From assembly GCA_044350895.1 (NCBI GenBank), contig JBILGT010000002.1, positions 37,063 to 101,062 on the forward strand: a DNA stretch of 64,000 nucleotides. Reading direction: 5' to 3'. The stretch's first letter is position 1, and each line of letters begins with the position of its first letter. Below the pieces are notes generated by a model. That model did not search any database and was not told where the DNA came from. It saw nothing but the letters and a program-made list of their open reading frames with translations. The position numbers and the translations under genes are program-made. Below are positions 41,246 through 50,479 of this stretch, one piece after another. The stretch comes from OMIS01 sp044350895. GTDB lineage: Bacteria; Patescibacteriota; Microgenomatia; UBA1400; PJMF01.

Positions 41246-42010
41246 ATGCAACCAATTATTGATGTCATATCAAACTTTATACTTTTTCTCTATCAGCTTA
41301 CTGGCAATTTAGGTGCTGCGTTAATCCTCTTCACACTAGCCATTAGGTCAGTTCTCTTCCCACTCACTCTTTCTTCACTGAAAGCTGGCAATAACATCAA
41401 AAAATTACAACCAGAATTAAAAGAATTACAGAAAAAACATAAGGGCGATAAAACTGCTATGCAGCAAGCCCAAATGGATTTGTATAAAAAATATAATGTA
41501 AATCCCCTAGCCGGCTGTTTACCACAGTTACTACAAATTGGTGTGCTCATTGTTTTATACCAAGTATTAGTAGAGTTTTTAGCTCAATCAGAAATTCACG
41601 GAATTCAAATTAATCCATCATTTTTGTGGCTACAACTCAATCACCCAGATCCAACCTACATTTTGCCGGTTCTAGCTGGTGTCACTCAATTAATACTTTC
41701 TCTCATGATTGCTCCTGGTGCCGAAAAGACTGATGAAGTTCCAAACCAGAGTAAAAAGAAAAAGGTTCAAGAAGAAAACAAAAAAGAAGAAGATTTTGCT
41801 GAAATGGCGCAATCTATGCAGCAGCAGATGATTTTTATTATGCCTGTAATGACTGGTATACTAGCACTTCAGTTTCCAGCTGGTTTGTCACTGTACTGGG
41901 TAATCACTACCCTCTTTAGCATTGGACAACAGTGGTATGTTTCTGGCTGGGGTGGCTTAGTCATGTACTTACAAAGAATACAAAATGTAATGACACAAAA
42001 ACGTGTTTGA
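41246..42010 (+). CDS. yidC: Membrane protein insertase YidC/Oxa1
   Basis: The 254-aa protein is of the short type without the large periplasmic domain of proteobacterial YidC, as in Gram-positive bacteria. The conserved hydrophilic-groove Arg lies in LAIRSVLFPLTL. The cytoplasmic hairpin LQPELKELQKKHKGD and the PLAGCLPQLLQIGVLIVLY block are diagnostic, and FPAGLSLYWVITTLFSIGQQW is the last helix pair. A Lys/Glu-rich insertion (about residues 170-185) lies in a cytoplasmic loop. It stops with TGA. A Shine-Dalgarno-like AAAGGA follows for jag. Confidence 0.96.
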   Translation: MQPIIDVISNFILFLYQLTGNLGAALILFTLAIRSVLFPLTLSSLKAGNNIKKLQPELKELQKKHKGDKTAMQQAQMDLYKKYNVNPLAGCLPQLLQIGVLIVLYQVLVEFLAQSEIHGIQINPSFLWLQLNHPDPTYILPVLAGVTQLILSLMIAPGAEKTDEVPNQSKKKKVQEENKKEEDFAEMAQSMQQQMIFIMPVMTGILALQFPAGLSLYWVITTLFSIGQQWYVSGWGGLVMYLQRIQNVMTQKRV

Positions 42011-42023
42011 AGAAAGGAATAGT

Positions 42024-42488
42024 ATGACAATTGATACATTTGTTCGCAATTTATGTGAACACTGTGGAGTTGATTCAGAAGTTTTAGAAGTTTCTGTTGA
42101 AGATTCTTCAGAAATGATGATGATAACCATTTCACTTCCAGAAGAAGATTCTGGTCGTTTTATTGGTTTTCATGGAGAAACACTTGAGTCAATTCAACGA
42201 GTGCTTCGGGTGATCTTCTCTGAAGAATATCCTGAAAAGAAAATTGTGCTCAATATTAATGAGTACCGCCAAGAGCGTGAACGTAAATTACAAGAATTGA
42301 CAAAAAATGTGGCGGAGCGTGTTCTCGAAACAGGCCAAACCTACACATTCCAGTCTTATTTACCTGCACATGAGCGTTTTGTTATTCACTCAACTCTAGG
42401 TGAGCTTCCAGAAAATGAAAAGCTTGAAAGCGTCTCAACTGGTGAAGGCAAAGAACGAAGATTGAGTATTCGCATGAAAGCGGAATAA
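42024..42488 (+). CDS. jag: KH/R3H-domain RNA-binding protein Jag (KhpB)
   Basis: I chose the ATG at 42024 (154 aa) because AAAGGA lies 6 nt upstream; an in-frame start at 42003 would overlap yidC. The KH domain (about residues 35-85) contains GRFIGFHGETLESIQRVL, the GxxGxxG RNA-binding loop variant. The R3H domain shows LPAHERFVIHSTL. It lacks the long Jag-N domain of some Firmicutes. KhpB binds many RNAs and affects cell-wall growth in streptococci. It follows yidC, as in most bacteria. Confidence 0.9.
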   Translation: MTIDTFVRNLCEHCGVDSEVLEVSVEDSSEMMMITISLPEEDSGRFIGFHGETLESIQRVLRVIFSEEYPEKKIVLNINEYRQERERKLQELTKNVAERVLETGQTYTFQSYLPAHERFVIHSTLGELPENEKLESVSTGEGKERRLSIRMKAE

Positions 42489-42491
42489 TCT

Positions 42492-42908
42492 ATGGATATT
42501 CAGATATTCACTGATGGTGGTTCACGAGGAAATCCCGGTCCTGCAGCAATTGGTGTTGTCGTCAGATCAGCTGATGAAGCAACGCTTTTTGAAGTTGGGA
42601 AAACCATTGGTGTCGGAACCAACAACGAAGCTGAGTACCAAGCATTTCTACTTTCACTAGAATGGCTAAAATCCCAAACAACTGTGTCTCAAATTACTTC
42701 AGTTACCTGGAAACTTGATTCCAAGCTTGTTGTAGAACAACTCAACAAAAAATGGAAAATCAAAGAGCCACGAATGCTACAGTACGCGCAAAATTGCTGG
42801 AAAGACTTGAGTGCTCTGACTCATAAATATGTGATCACACATATTCCTAGAGAACTCAATTCCCAGGCAGATGCGCTTGCTAATCAAGCCTTAGATACAC
42901 AAGTATAG
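42492..42908 (+). CDS. RNase HI-family ribonuclease
   Basis: The 138-aa product has the four acidic catalytic residues of the family: D8 in IFTDGGSRGNPGP, Glu in NNEAEYQAF (about E48), Asp in WKLDSKLVVEQ (about D76) and Asp in NSQADALANQA (about D128). The style (NNEAEYQA) is that of the short, archaeal-like type 1 enzymes without an N-terminal hybrid-binding domain. It would remove RNA from RNA-DNA hybrids during replication, in keeping with its position beside the origin cluster. It starts 3 nt after jag. Confidence 0.9.
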   Translation: MDIQIFTDGGSRGNPGPAAIGVVVRSADEATLFEVGKTIGVGTNNEAEYQAFLLSLEWLKSQTTVSQITSVTWKLDSKLVVEQLNKKWKIKEPRMLQYAQNCWKDLSALTHKYVITHIPRELNSQADALANQALDTQV

Positions 42909-42963
42909 ATTGTTTGACCTATACGTATCCAAAATTCTTTCTTAGAATAGAACGGGTATACGT

Positions 42964-45900
42964 ATGGCACTGAATCAATTTACTACTGAATTTTTCGAAA
43001 CAGACATAACCATTGTTGTTTTAGACACAACAAATATTTTTGCCGAGCATTTTCAGACAATTCTTGAAAGTAAAAATTTGCAGGTTTCCATTTTTGGAGC
43101 TGAACCAGATCTCATTGCTACCAAAACTGATCTACTTTCCACCGCGTATAAAATAATTCTCTGTCTCTCACCCGCTGCTTATCCTGATTCTTTTGAAGAA
43201 CTACTGCAATCATTACAACCATTTCAAGAAAAATTGGTTGTAGTAATGCCAATTATTAGTGGAACTCAACTGCAAGTTCCTGGAGAAATTCCTTTTTTCA
43301 CTGAGTTTTTAAGTTCTCAAAGGAAGGTGTTGTCAATTTGTAATGATATTTTGCCTCAGTCAGCTTTTATTTTTGGTCAAGACCTGATAGTTCAGCCTGG
43401 AGAAGGACTACTTCTAGACTTGTTTTCACAGCAAATCCAAAAGGGATTTGTGTTTGCTCCTACTGTTTCTTTTTCACCACACACACTTCCTGCTTTTATT
43501 GAAGCTGCCACAGAACAACTATTTCAAGCATACAGAACGAGTACTGTAATTCGAGGTCGAACCAAGGCTGCTTTAAAAATAGCTCAAAAAATCAGTCACC
43601 AATATGAAGGTTACTATTTTTGCGATGTTGCGCTCCAACCAGTGGATGCCGTTGAAGTTGAAACAATCCCTTTCACTGTCAAAGAAGTGGTTGTATCAGA
43701 AGAAGATGACGCTGTAACAGCTTGGTATACCAAACAACTTCCTTCACCAGAACAGCCCCCGTTTTTTAATGCCGCACAACTATCATTTTTAGGAACCCAC
43801 CAAGAAACAGATATCCCAAACACACAATTACCGCCTGCAAACTATCCTTATCAAGACGTGACTTTGGAAGAAATGCCATCTCTAGAACCAGAAGTTCCAG
43901 ACGAACTTCTCCCAGCTATGCCAGAAGAAATCGGACTAAGAACACAAGATATTCCTCAAGTAGCACTTACCCCACCGGAAAACGAAACGGCGATGCCATT
44001 CTCTAATACGCCAATTAAAATTCAAAAAATTGATTTTAATGTCAGTTCAGAAATTCAGCGTATTTTTGCCGAAACACGCCAAGAAAAAAAGACTGAACGA
44101 GTTACTTCTCTCGTCAAAGCTCAAACACGTATTAAAAAAAAGTCAAAAAAAAGAACAACACTTTTTTATGGTGGACTAGCATTTACTGGTATGGGATTGG
44201 GTGTGTTACTACTCATGACTGTTTTTATGATGAGTTTTTACCTACTCAAGAACTCGCTGCTTTCAGTTATGGCAGCTACAACGAGAAATGAACCAATCGC
44301 CGCGTCACAGTGGAGTCGGCTGAAAGGTTTTACTAGACTGGTTGCTGCTCAAACCACTAGTTATAAAGCCATTGTAAGTTTGCCACAAATTGAAGAAGCA
44401 GAACACGCAGTCACTGTCAGTAGAAAATTAAGTGAACTTTCCCAGAATCTTTCGGTGAGAGATGAAGACCTTAAAAGCTTAGTTTTAACTGTATTAGGTA
44501 GTCATACTGGTAACATAGACGAACTAGCCGAAAATGTGGGTCGTGAATCACTCACAGCGCACGAAAACCTTGAAACAATAGAAAACGAATTGAGTCAGAT
44601 AGAATTTTCAGATTCAGGTTCTGTAGATGAGTTGGTAGCAACATATCAAAAGCAAGTTGAAGACCTTAAAAAACAATCCTTTGTTCAACAACAACTCCAG
44701 CCCATCCTGCACCCGGTTTTTGGACAGTCACAAAAAAGAACATATGCAGTTCTCTTCCAGAACAACCAAGAATTACGACCAACGGGTGGCTTCATTGAGG
44801 CAGTGGCATTGCTCACTTTCGACAAGGGATCACTCATAGATCACAGTATCTATACATCCTACGAAGTTCATAAGAAATTGCCTGGTGAAGTCACCGCTCC
44901 GGCTGAACTTACAAAGGCAACTGGCGAAAAGGTATATTTCTTCCATGATTCAAACTGGAATCCAGATTTTCCTAAAGCAGCAGATCAAGTTAAGTGGTTT
45001 GTTGAAAAAGGGTTTAACACCAAAATTGATGGCGTTATTGCTGTAGATTTATATGGCATTCAGAATATTCTCGAATCAACTGGACCACTAGATCTGCCTG
45101 AATACAATGAAGTTATTACCAGTAAAAATCTACTTGAACGAATGGAGTTTCATTCTGAAGTGGTGCTGGTTGAATCAGCTAAAAACCAGGACTATCGTAA
45201 GTTACTCTTCTCTCGTCTCCTTGAAAAGGTACTTGCTCTCCCCGCTGAAAAAGTTGCTTCGTTCTTAACTGCACTTCAAACCTCTTTCTCACAAAAAGAT
45301 GCGCTTATTGCACTTTCTAATCAAGATGAACAGCAGCCGTTTCAGAGCCTTGGCTGGAGTGGAGCTCAAATTGTGCCACGCTGCCCAAGTGAGTTCTCTG
45401 GCAGTTCTTGTCTGGTTGACCCATTTATGCAGGTGGAAGCAAATGTTGGTGTAAATAAAGCAAACTACTACTTAAAAAGGAGTATAGATCATACTATTTC
45501 ACTGTCCTCTACCCTTGCTGCTCACCGAAGAACTATCAACTTTGAAAATACCGCGCAACTTGATGCTTGGCCAAAAGGTCCATATAAAAACTACATGAGA
45601 TTTTACTTACCTGCCACCGCTTCCAAACCCACAATTATGGTGGGTGGTGCTCCCCTAGCTGATGCACAAATTACAAAAACTCAGGAAAATGGACAGACAG
45701 TACTTGGTTTTATGGTTGAAGTCCCTATTCAATCCAAAAAACAAGTTGTGCTCGAATACTCAATTCCGCTCACCACCACAAGTGAGGCTGACTTTTCATA
45801 TCTGTTCTTCAATAACAAGCAACCAGGCACAGGTGAAACACCATTCCTCTTGAGAATACTCCCTGCCCCATCTCTACGCCCACAACTAATTGCTCCTCAA

Positions 45901-45987
45901 GCATCTGTAGCTGCTGATGGCATTGTTTTCACCAAACCAAGTGATGAAACAAGCATCTATGGTATCCAATTTAGTCAAGCAAACTAA
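42964..45987 (+). CDS. DUF4012-type anchored surface protein with N-terminal Rossmann-like region
   Basis: The 1007-aa protein has three parts. Residues 1 to about 230 look like a degenerate nucleotide-binding (epimerase-like) fold, starting DITIVVLDTTNIFAEHFQ; no intact GxxGxxG is visible. An acidic Pro/Glu linker (about 240-370) leads to a Lys-rich stretch and one membrane helix (about 400-425). The rest is extracellular with DUF4012 signatures: FQNNQELRPTGGFIEAVALL, then DSNWNPDFPKAA and GVIAVDLYGIQNILESTGP. DUF4012 proteins are common in CPR and actinobacteria; their function is unknown, with cell-surface polysaccharide or envelope work likely from context in other genomes. Confidence 0.82.
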   Translation: MALNQFTTEFFETDITIVVLDTTNIFAEHFQTILESKNLQVSIFGAEPDLIATKTDLLSTAYKIILCLSPAAYPDSFEELLQSLQPFQEKLVVVMPIISGTQLQVPGEIPFFTEFLSSQRKVLSICNDILPQSAFIFGQDLIVQPGEGLLLDLFSQQIQKGFVFAPTVSFSPHTLPAFIEAATEQLFQAYRTSTVIRGRTKAALKIAQKISHQYEGYYFCDVALQPVDAVEVETIPFTVKEVVVSEEDDAVTAWYTKQLPSPEQPPFFNAAQLSFLGTHQETDIPNTQLPPANYPYQDVTLEEMPSLEPEVPDELLPAMPEEIGLRTQDIPQVALTPPENETAMPFSNTPIKIQKIDFNVSSEIQRIFAETRQEKKTERVTSLVKAQTRIKKKSKKRTTLFYGGLAFTGMGLGVLLLMTVFMMSFYLLKNSLLSVMAATTRNEPIAASQWSRLKGFTRLVAAQTTSYKAIVSLPQIEEAEHAVTVSRKLSELSQNLSVRDEDLKSLVLTVLGSHTGNIDELAENVGRESLTAHENLETIENELSQIEFSDSGSVDELVATYQKQVEDLKKQSFVQQQLQPILHPVFGQSQKRTYAVLFQNNQELRPTGGFIEAVALLTFDKGSLIDHSIYTSYEVHKKLPGEVTAPAELTKATGEKVYFFHDSNWNPDFPKAADQVKWFVEKGFNTKIDGVIAVDLYGIQNILESTGPLDLPEYNEVITSKNLLERMEFHSEVVLVESAKNQDYRKLLFSRLLEKVLALPAEKVASFLTALQTSFSQKDALIALSNQDEQQPFQSLGWSGAQIVPRCPSEFSGSSCLVDPFMQVEANVGVNKANYYLKRSIDHTISLSSTLAAHRRTINFENTAQLDAWPKGPYKNYMRFYLPATASKPTIMVGGAPLADAQITKTQENGQTVLGFMVEVPIQSKKQVVLEYSIPLTTTSEADFSYLFFNNKQPGTGETPFLLRILPAPSLRPQLIAPQASVAADGIVFTKPSDETSIYGIQFSQAN

Positions 45988-46072
45988 AATAAAACTGATA
46001 TAATTGATCATCTGGCTTGTGCAAAACAAGAAAGTATATTAGTAAATACATATTTATTACACATCAAAACAT

Positions 46073-46753
46073 ATGACAAACTCACAAAAGGCAATTCTCC
46101 ACGTGCGCGAAAGATCTATTACTGGAAAGAAAAGTAAACAACTGCATCAACAGGGCTTTATTCCTGCTAACGTATTTGGCTTAAATCAAGAATCTGAATC
46201 AATCGAATTACAAACAGCAGTCTTTAAAAAACTCCTGGAAGTGCAGGGCGACACTACGCTTTTGTACTTACAAGTTGGAGCAGATAAACAAATTCCTACC
46301 TTGATTGGTGAAATCCAATACAACCCAGTTACTGATGAGCCAATTCACGTTTCCTTCAAGAGAGTTAACCTTAAAGTCAAAGTTACTTCCGAAATTTCTG
46401 TTGAAACAGTTGGTACTTTTGAAGTTCCAGATGCAACAGTCGTTCTTACTCGTAATATGCTTGAAATTGAAGCATTACCTGCTGACTTACCAGAAATGTT
46501 TGAAGTTGATATCTCTGGTCTAACTGAAGTAGGGCAGACATTGCATCTTTCAGATGTGGCATTTGATCGAGATAAAATCACTGTTCTTTTATCTGAAGAA
46601 GAATTAGAAGCTCCAATCGTTATCGTCCAAAAGGTTGAAAAAGAAGTTGAAGAAACTCCTGCAGAGACCACTGAAGGTGCTGAAACACCAGCCGGAGAAG
46701 CTGCACCAGCTGCTGAAGGTGAAACACCAGCAACTGAAGAGAAAAAAGAATAG
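46073..46753 (+). CDS. rplY: 50S ribosomal protein bL25 (CTC/TL5 form)
   Basis: The 226-aa protein binds 5S rRNA. The N-terminal domain shows RSITGKKSKQLHQQGFIPANVFG and the C-terminal TL5 domain the segment LPADLPEMFEVDISGLTEVG. A Glu/Ala/Pro/Thr-rich tail of about 40 residues completes the longer CTC-type protein. It has its own transcription unit, closed by a clear terminator. The spacer before it (85 nt) is AT-rich; TATATT at 46035-46040 is a possible -10. Confidence 0.93.
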   Translation: MTNSQKAILHVRERSITGKKSKQLHQQGFIPANVFGLNQESESIELQTAVFKKLLEVQGDTTLLYLQVGADKQIPTLIGEIQYNPVTDEPIHVSFKRVNLKVKVTSEISVETVGTFEVPDATVVLTRNMLEIEALPADLPEMFEVDISGLTEVGQTLHLSDVAFDRDKITVLLSEEELEAPIVIVQKVEKEVEETPAETTEGAETPAGEAAPAAEGETPATEEKKE

Positions 46754-46778
46754 TTTTACTCAAGTAAAATTAAAAATT

Positions 46779-46806
46779 AAAGACCTCCCACAAGGAGGTC
46801 TTTTTA
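46779..46806 (+). terminator. Rho-independent terminator after rplY
   Basis: The stem AAAGACCTCC / GGAGGTCTTT (46779-46788 with 46794-46803), a 5-nt CACAA loop and a T tail lie 25 nt after the bL25 stop. Confidence 0.9.
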
Positions 46807-46901
46807 GTTGTCATTCCTACAAATAGGGGAGTCTAAATTAATATGAAATGCGCAAATTGCATGAGATTAGAATTTACTGCTGAAGAAAAGTAGGTCTAAG
46901 A

Positions 46902-47333
46902 TTATTTTGTAGAATTTGTCGAAAAAATCTCGTTGTTAGGATCGAGTTTTTGAGCTTCTTCCCAATAAATGTATGAGTCTTTCTGGTTGTGAATAGCTCG
47001 CTCCAAAAGTGAAACGTTAATCAATATATCTCGATGTTCAGGTTGTATTTGTAGTATTCTTTGGTATTCATCAAGTTTTTTTTCAAGATCGTTCCGAGTG
47101 AAAACAATGTTCTCGTGGGGTGTTTTAGTTTGCAGTTCTACTTGAGTAATCTGTTGTTCATAAATACGAGCCTGAACAGTTTTAATGTTTAATCCCACAC
47201 CGCATAAAATAAGTAAAAAGAGAATAAAACTCCAGAGAACTGGCAGGATATGAATGACGTAGTAGGAACTGAGATCAAGAAAAAAGAAAAATAAATACAA
47301 AATAAGACGGGCACGCAGAATCACAGAAGACAT
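46902..47333 (-). CDS. Small membrane protein with TPR-like C-terminus
   Basis: The ATG at 47333 is fixed by a TATAAT box 7 nt upstream. The 143-aa product has two N-terminal membrane helices (LILYLFFFFLDLSSYYVIHIL and LWSFILFLLILCGVGL), then a coiled coil (about 58-95) and one TPR-like helix pair (LQIQPEHRDILINVSLLERAI, then YIYWEEAQKLDPNN). I recognise no family. It lies between the rplY terminator region and valS on the valS strand, 19 nt after the valS end in the convergent sense, so it is a separate unit. Confidence 0.72.
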   Translation of the reverse strand: MSSVILRARLILYLFFFFLDLSSYYVIHILPVLWSFILFLLILCGVGLNIKTVQARIYEQQITQVELQTKTPHENIVFTRNDLEKKLDEYQRILQIQPEHRDILINVSLLERAIHNQKDSYIYWEEAQKLDPNNEIFSTNSTK

Positions 47334-47340
47334 TCTGTAA

Positions 47341-47346
47341 ATTATA
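47341..47346 (-). promoter_or_regulatory. -10 box (GGG-TATAAT) of the small membrane protein gene
   Basis: The minus strand reads GGGTATAAT, ending 7 nt before the ATG at 47333, another leaderless-type promoter. Confidence 0.6.
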
Positions 47347-47370
47347 CCCACAAATCAGGGGACTGTGTAG

Positions 47371-49629
47371 TTAAGAGTTTTTAGGCCACTGTGAAGTGAT
47401 TAATAGAGTAGGGGAATCAACAATTTCTTGTCGTATTTCCTGCCAGATTTTTTCGGTCACAAACGGCATAAAAGGATGTAACATCTTGAGGAAAGTTAGC
47501 AACCCTTCTTTGAGCATCTCAAGCGAAATCTTACCTTGTTTTTGTTTTTCAATACACTCGTCACAGAACCAGTGCCAGAACTCGTTGTACAGTACGTCAG
47601 CGGCCAGACCAAGTTTGCGCTGTTGGAGGTGATTTGTTACTTCTTCCACAATTCTTGTCAATTTTTCCATGAAAATAGCATCATCTGAAGCAGTTGAAAG
47701 CTCTGGCTGCTTTTCTTGAGACTGCATAGAAATAAACCGAGCAGCATTCCAAACCTTATTAGAAAAATTACGCATTGCTTTAAAGTCTTGCTCAGCCACA
47801 GATTTATCTTGTCCAGGTGTAGATCTGATGACGAGTGCCATACGGAGCGCATCAGCACCAAATTTTTCTACTATCTCAAGTGGGTTGATGACATTTCCTT
47901 TGCTCTTACTCATCTTTTGACCTTTTGAATCTCGAACAAGTCCATGCAAATATACCTCTGCAAATGGAGATTTTCCTGTTAAGTAAATGCCCATGATCAT
48001 CATGCGCATCACCCAAAACGGCAAAATATCGTAGCCAGTTTCCATGACAGTAGTGGGGTAGAAGTTTTTAAAGTCATCGGGCTTGTTGGTTTTTAACGTT
48101 ACCACAGGCCATTGTGCTGAAGAAAACCACGTGTCAAAGGTGTCTGTTTCAGGTAGATATAACTTCTTGTCGGAAGGACGCTCTGGCGAGATAGAGTAGG
48201 GGACTGAAATGTCAGCAAAAAGTTGTTGCAATCCTGCCTCAATTTCCTCAAGGGAATACTCGTTTAAAAGATCCCTTAAAACCCCTTGCTTGAGTTCTTT
48301 ATTTGGTGTCACAAAAGAAATTGTTATAGACGATTCATAACCGCTGACTTCATACCAAACAGGAATGCGAATTCCCCACACAATTTGACGACTGATATTC
48401 CAATCTTGGAGATTCTCGAGCCAGTGGCGAAGAATCTTTTCTCGACCAACTCCATGCACAATAGTTTCTCCAGAATCAAGCGCTTTGAGCGCAGCTTTTG
48501 TTAAACTCTTCTTATCTTCGTTCACTTTAATAAAGAATTGGGGGAGTGGTAATGGTTCTAAAACGCGACCACAGCGATAGCAAGTTCCAATTCTGTTCTG
48601 ATATTTGTCATCAATTCTGTCGATTAAGCCTTTTTCTTGCAGATCTGCTACAACCATTTCTCGGGCAGCTTTTGCACTCATTCCTGCATACTTGCCAGCC
48701 TCTGCAGTCATTTTTCCGCGACGGTCAACAGCAATTATCAGGGGAAGTTTGTGCTTCTTTCCAACTGCAAAGTCATTGAAGTCATGAGCGGGAGTTAGTT
48801 TTACAATTCCCGTTCCAAATTCAGGATCAACAAACTCATCAGCAATAATTTCCATTTCGGCATCAGTGAGCGGATTTAAGACTTTTTTACCAATTAAATG
48901 CTGCGTCTTTTTATTGTTGGGATGAACTGCCAAATGTGTGTCAGCCCAAATAGGTTCTGGCCGCGTTGTGGCAAGTGTAATAAATTCGGTCGAATTTTCA
49001 GCCATACGGTATTTGACATAGAAAAGTGAAGATGTCTGGTCAACGTGATTTACCTCAAGTTCTGAAAACGACGTTCCGCAGTGCACACAAAAATTAACAA
49101 GGCGCATATCACGATAAACAAGTTTATCTGCAGCAAGTTTTTTAAATGTTTCAGTCACATACGTCACTACGTCGTCATCGAGTGTAAAGGTAAATCGGCT
49201 CCAGTCAGCGCTGGCACCCAATTTCTTAATTTGATCCACAGCAATACCAGAATTTTCTTGTACATAGTCCCAAATTTGCTTGTAAAGTGTTTGTCTGTCA
49301 AAATTAAAACGCGATTTATCAATCTTTTTTAACTTTTTTTCAAACACAAATTGTGTTTCAATGCCTGCGTGATCTGTGCCTGGAACCCAGAGTGTTGTAT
49401 CACCCATCATTCTATGAAAGCGTGTCATGACGTCTTCCAATGAAACGAACATTGCATGACCGATATGCAATGGATCATTAGCGTTTGGTGGCGGCATAAT
49501 GATTGTAAATGATTTGTTTGATCCGTCTTTTTTTGAACTTAACTGTGTATCGGGATTAAAAGCATCAGCTGTTTCCCAGAGTGAATACATTTCATTTTCA
49601 GATTGTGTGTGATCGTAGCGTGCTTCCAT
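47371..49629 (-). CDS. valS: Valyl-tRNA synthetase, short form
   Basis: It charges tRNA-Val. The class I HIGH motif is in MPPPNANDPLHIGHA (about residues 45-59) and KMSKS in GQKMSKSKGNVINPL. GTDHAGIETQ and the editing-domain segment TTRPEPIWADTHLAVHP are typical of ValS rather than IleS or LeuS. At 752 aa it is well below the usual 870-950, chiefly because the C-terminal tRNA-binding coiled coil is missing; such trimming is frequent in reduced genomes. The start is supported by a TATAAT box 10 nt upstream. Confidence 0.95.
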   Translation of the reverse strand: MEARYDHTQSENEMYSLWETADAFNPDTQLSSKKDGSNKSFTIIMPPPNANDPLHIGHAMFVSLEDVMTRFHRMMGDTTLWVPGTDHAGIETQFVFEKKLKKIDKSRFNFDRQTLYKQIWDYVQENSGIAVDQIKKLGASADWSRFTFTLDDDVVTYVTETFKKLAADKLVYRDMRLVNFCVHCGTSFSELEVNHVDQTSSLFYVKYRMAENSTEFITLATTRPEPIWADTHLAVHPNNKKTQHLIGKKVLNPLTDAEMEIIADEFVDPEFGTGIVKLTPAHDFNDFAVGKKHKLPLIIAVDRRGKMTAEAGKYAGMSAKAAREMVVADLQEKGLIDRIDDKYQNRIGTCYRCGRVLEPLPLPQFFIKVNEDKKSLTKAALKALDSGETIVHGVGREKILRHWLENLQDWNISRQIVWGIRIPVWYEVSGYESSITISFVTPNKELKQGVLRDLLNEYSLEEIEAGLQQLFADISVPYSISPERPSDKKLYLPETDTFDTWFSSAQWPVVTLKTNKPDDFKNFYPTTVMETGYDILPFWVMRMMIMGIYLTGKSPFAEVYLHGLVRDSKGQKMSKSKGNVINPLEIVEKFGADALRMALVIRSTPGQDKSVAEQDFKAMRNFSNKVWNAARFISMQSQEKQPELSTASDDAIFMEKLTRIVEEVTNHLQQRKLGLAADVLYNEFWHWFCDECIEKQKQGKISLEMLKEGLLTFLKMLHPFMPFVTEKIWQEIRQEIVDSPTLLITSQWPKNS

Positions 49630-49639
49630 AGTGAGACTA

Positions 49640-49645
49640 ATTATA
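49640..49645 (-). promoter_or_regulatory. -10 box (TATAAT) of valS
   Basis: The minus strand reads TATAAT, 10 nt before the valS ATG at 49629. No -35 or Shine-Dalgarno is obvious. Confidence 0.55.
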
Positions 49646-49726
49646 ACACTCGAGATAGGCGGTCTTAAAAGCTTTTATTGAAAATTATCTTAAAAGATGT
49701 AGTCTACATGTATAAGGAATACCGCT

Positions 49727-50479
49727 ATGTTATGGTTCTTTGGGATTATCTTTTTTATTTTGCTCATTTCTCTTCGTCAAGTAAATCAGTATGAACGTGG
49801 TGTTCGCTATACCATGGGTAGATTCACTGGCCTTGTCGGTCCGGGCTGGCGAGTAGTTGTTCCTATTTTTCAAACCATGACAAAGGTCGACATTCGTACT
49901 CGTGCCATGGACGTCCCAAAGCAAGAAACAATTACCAAAGATAACGTATCCTGCAAAATGAACGCTGTGATTTACTTTAAAATTGTTGATGCTTCTCGCG
50001 CAATTAATGAAGTGGAAAACGTAATTTGGGCAGTTTCCCAGCTGGCTCAAACCACCATGCGTCGTATTGCTGGTGAAGTGACATTGGATGAACTGCTCTC
50101 AAATCGCGAAAAAATCGCCGCTCAAATTCTACAAATTGTGGATGTCACCACCGAACAGTGGGGTGTCACAGTAGAAACTGTGGAGCTCAAAGACATTGAA
50201 TTGCCAGAAAATATGGTGCGAACCATGGCCAAAACAGCTGAAGCAGAGCGTGAAAAGCGCGCAACTATCATCAACTCAGAAGGAGAAGTGGTAGCTGCTC
50301 AAAACCTGTCTCAAGCTGCAGCCATGATGGCTCAAACACCAGGTGCTTTGCACTTACGTACACTTAATTCGATCAATGATATTAGTTCTGATCAATCCAA
50401 CACTGTGGTCTTTGCAGTACCTGTCGAAATACTGCGAGCAATAGATGGAATTACTCAATATATGGGTCAGAAGAAGTAG
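49727..50479 (+). CDS. Stomatin/SPFH (band 7) membrane protein
   Basis: The 250-aa protein has an N-terminal membrane anchor (LWFFGIIFFILLISL) followed by a full SPFH domain: QYERGVRYTMGRFTGLVGPG, DIRTRAMDVPKQETITKDNV and the C-terminal helix AKTAEAEREKRATII with INSEGEVVAAQNL. It closely resembles slipins and should oligomerise into membrane microdomains. The usual NfeD partner gene is absent next to it. It converges with the signal peptidase gene at 50480, with no spacer. Confidence 0.93.
   Translation: MLWFFGIIFFILLISLRQVNQYERGVRYTMGRFTGLVGPGWRVVVPIFQTMTKVDIRTRAMDVPKQETITKDNVSCKMNAVIYFKIVDASRAINEVENVIWAVSQLAQTTMRRIAGEVTLDELLSNREKIAAQILQIVDVTTEQWGVTVETVELKDIELPENMVRTMAKTAEAEREKRATIINSEGEVVAAQNLSQAAAMMAQTPGALHLRTLNSINDISSDQSNTVVFAVPVEILRAIDGITQYMGQKK

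Noticed and set aside
46843..46893. A 16-aa micro-frame with a CxxC (MKCANCMRLEF...) after the rplY terminator
   Set aside because: It is too short, has no clear ribosome site and lies between a terminator and a convergent gene; it could be a relic of a zinc-ribbon gene, but nothing more supports it.
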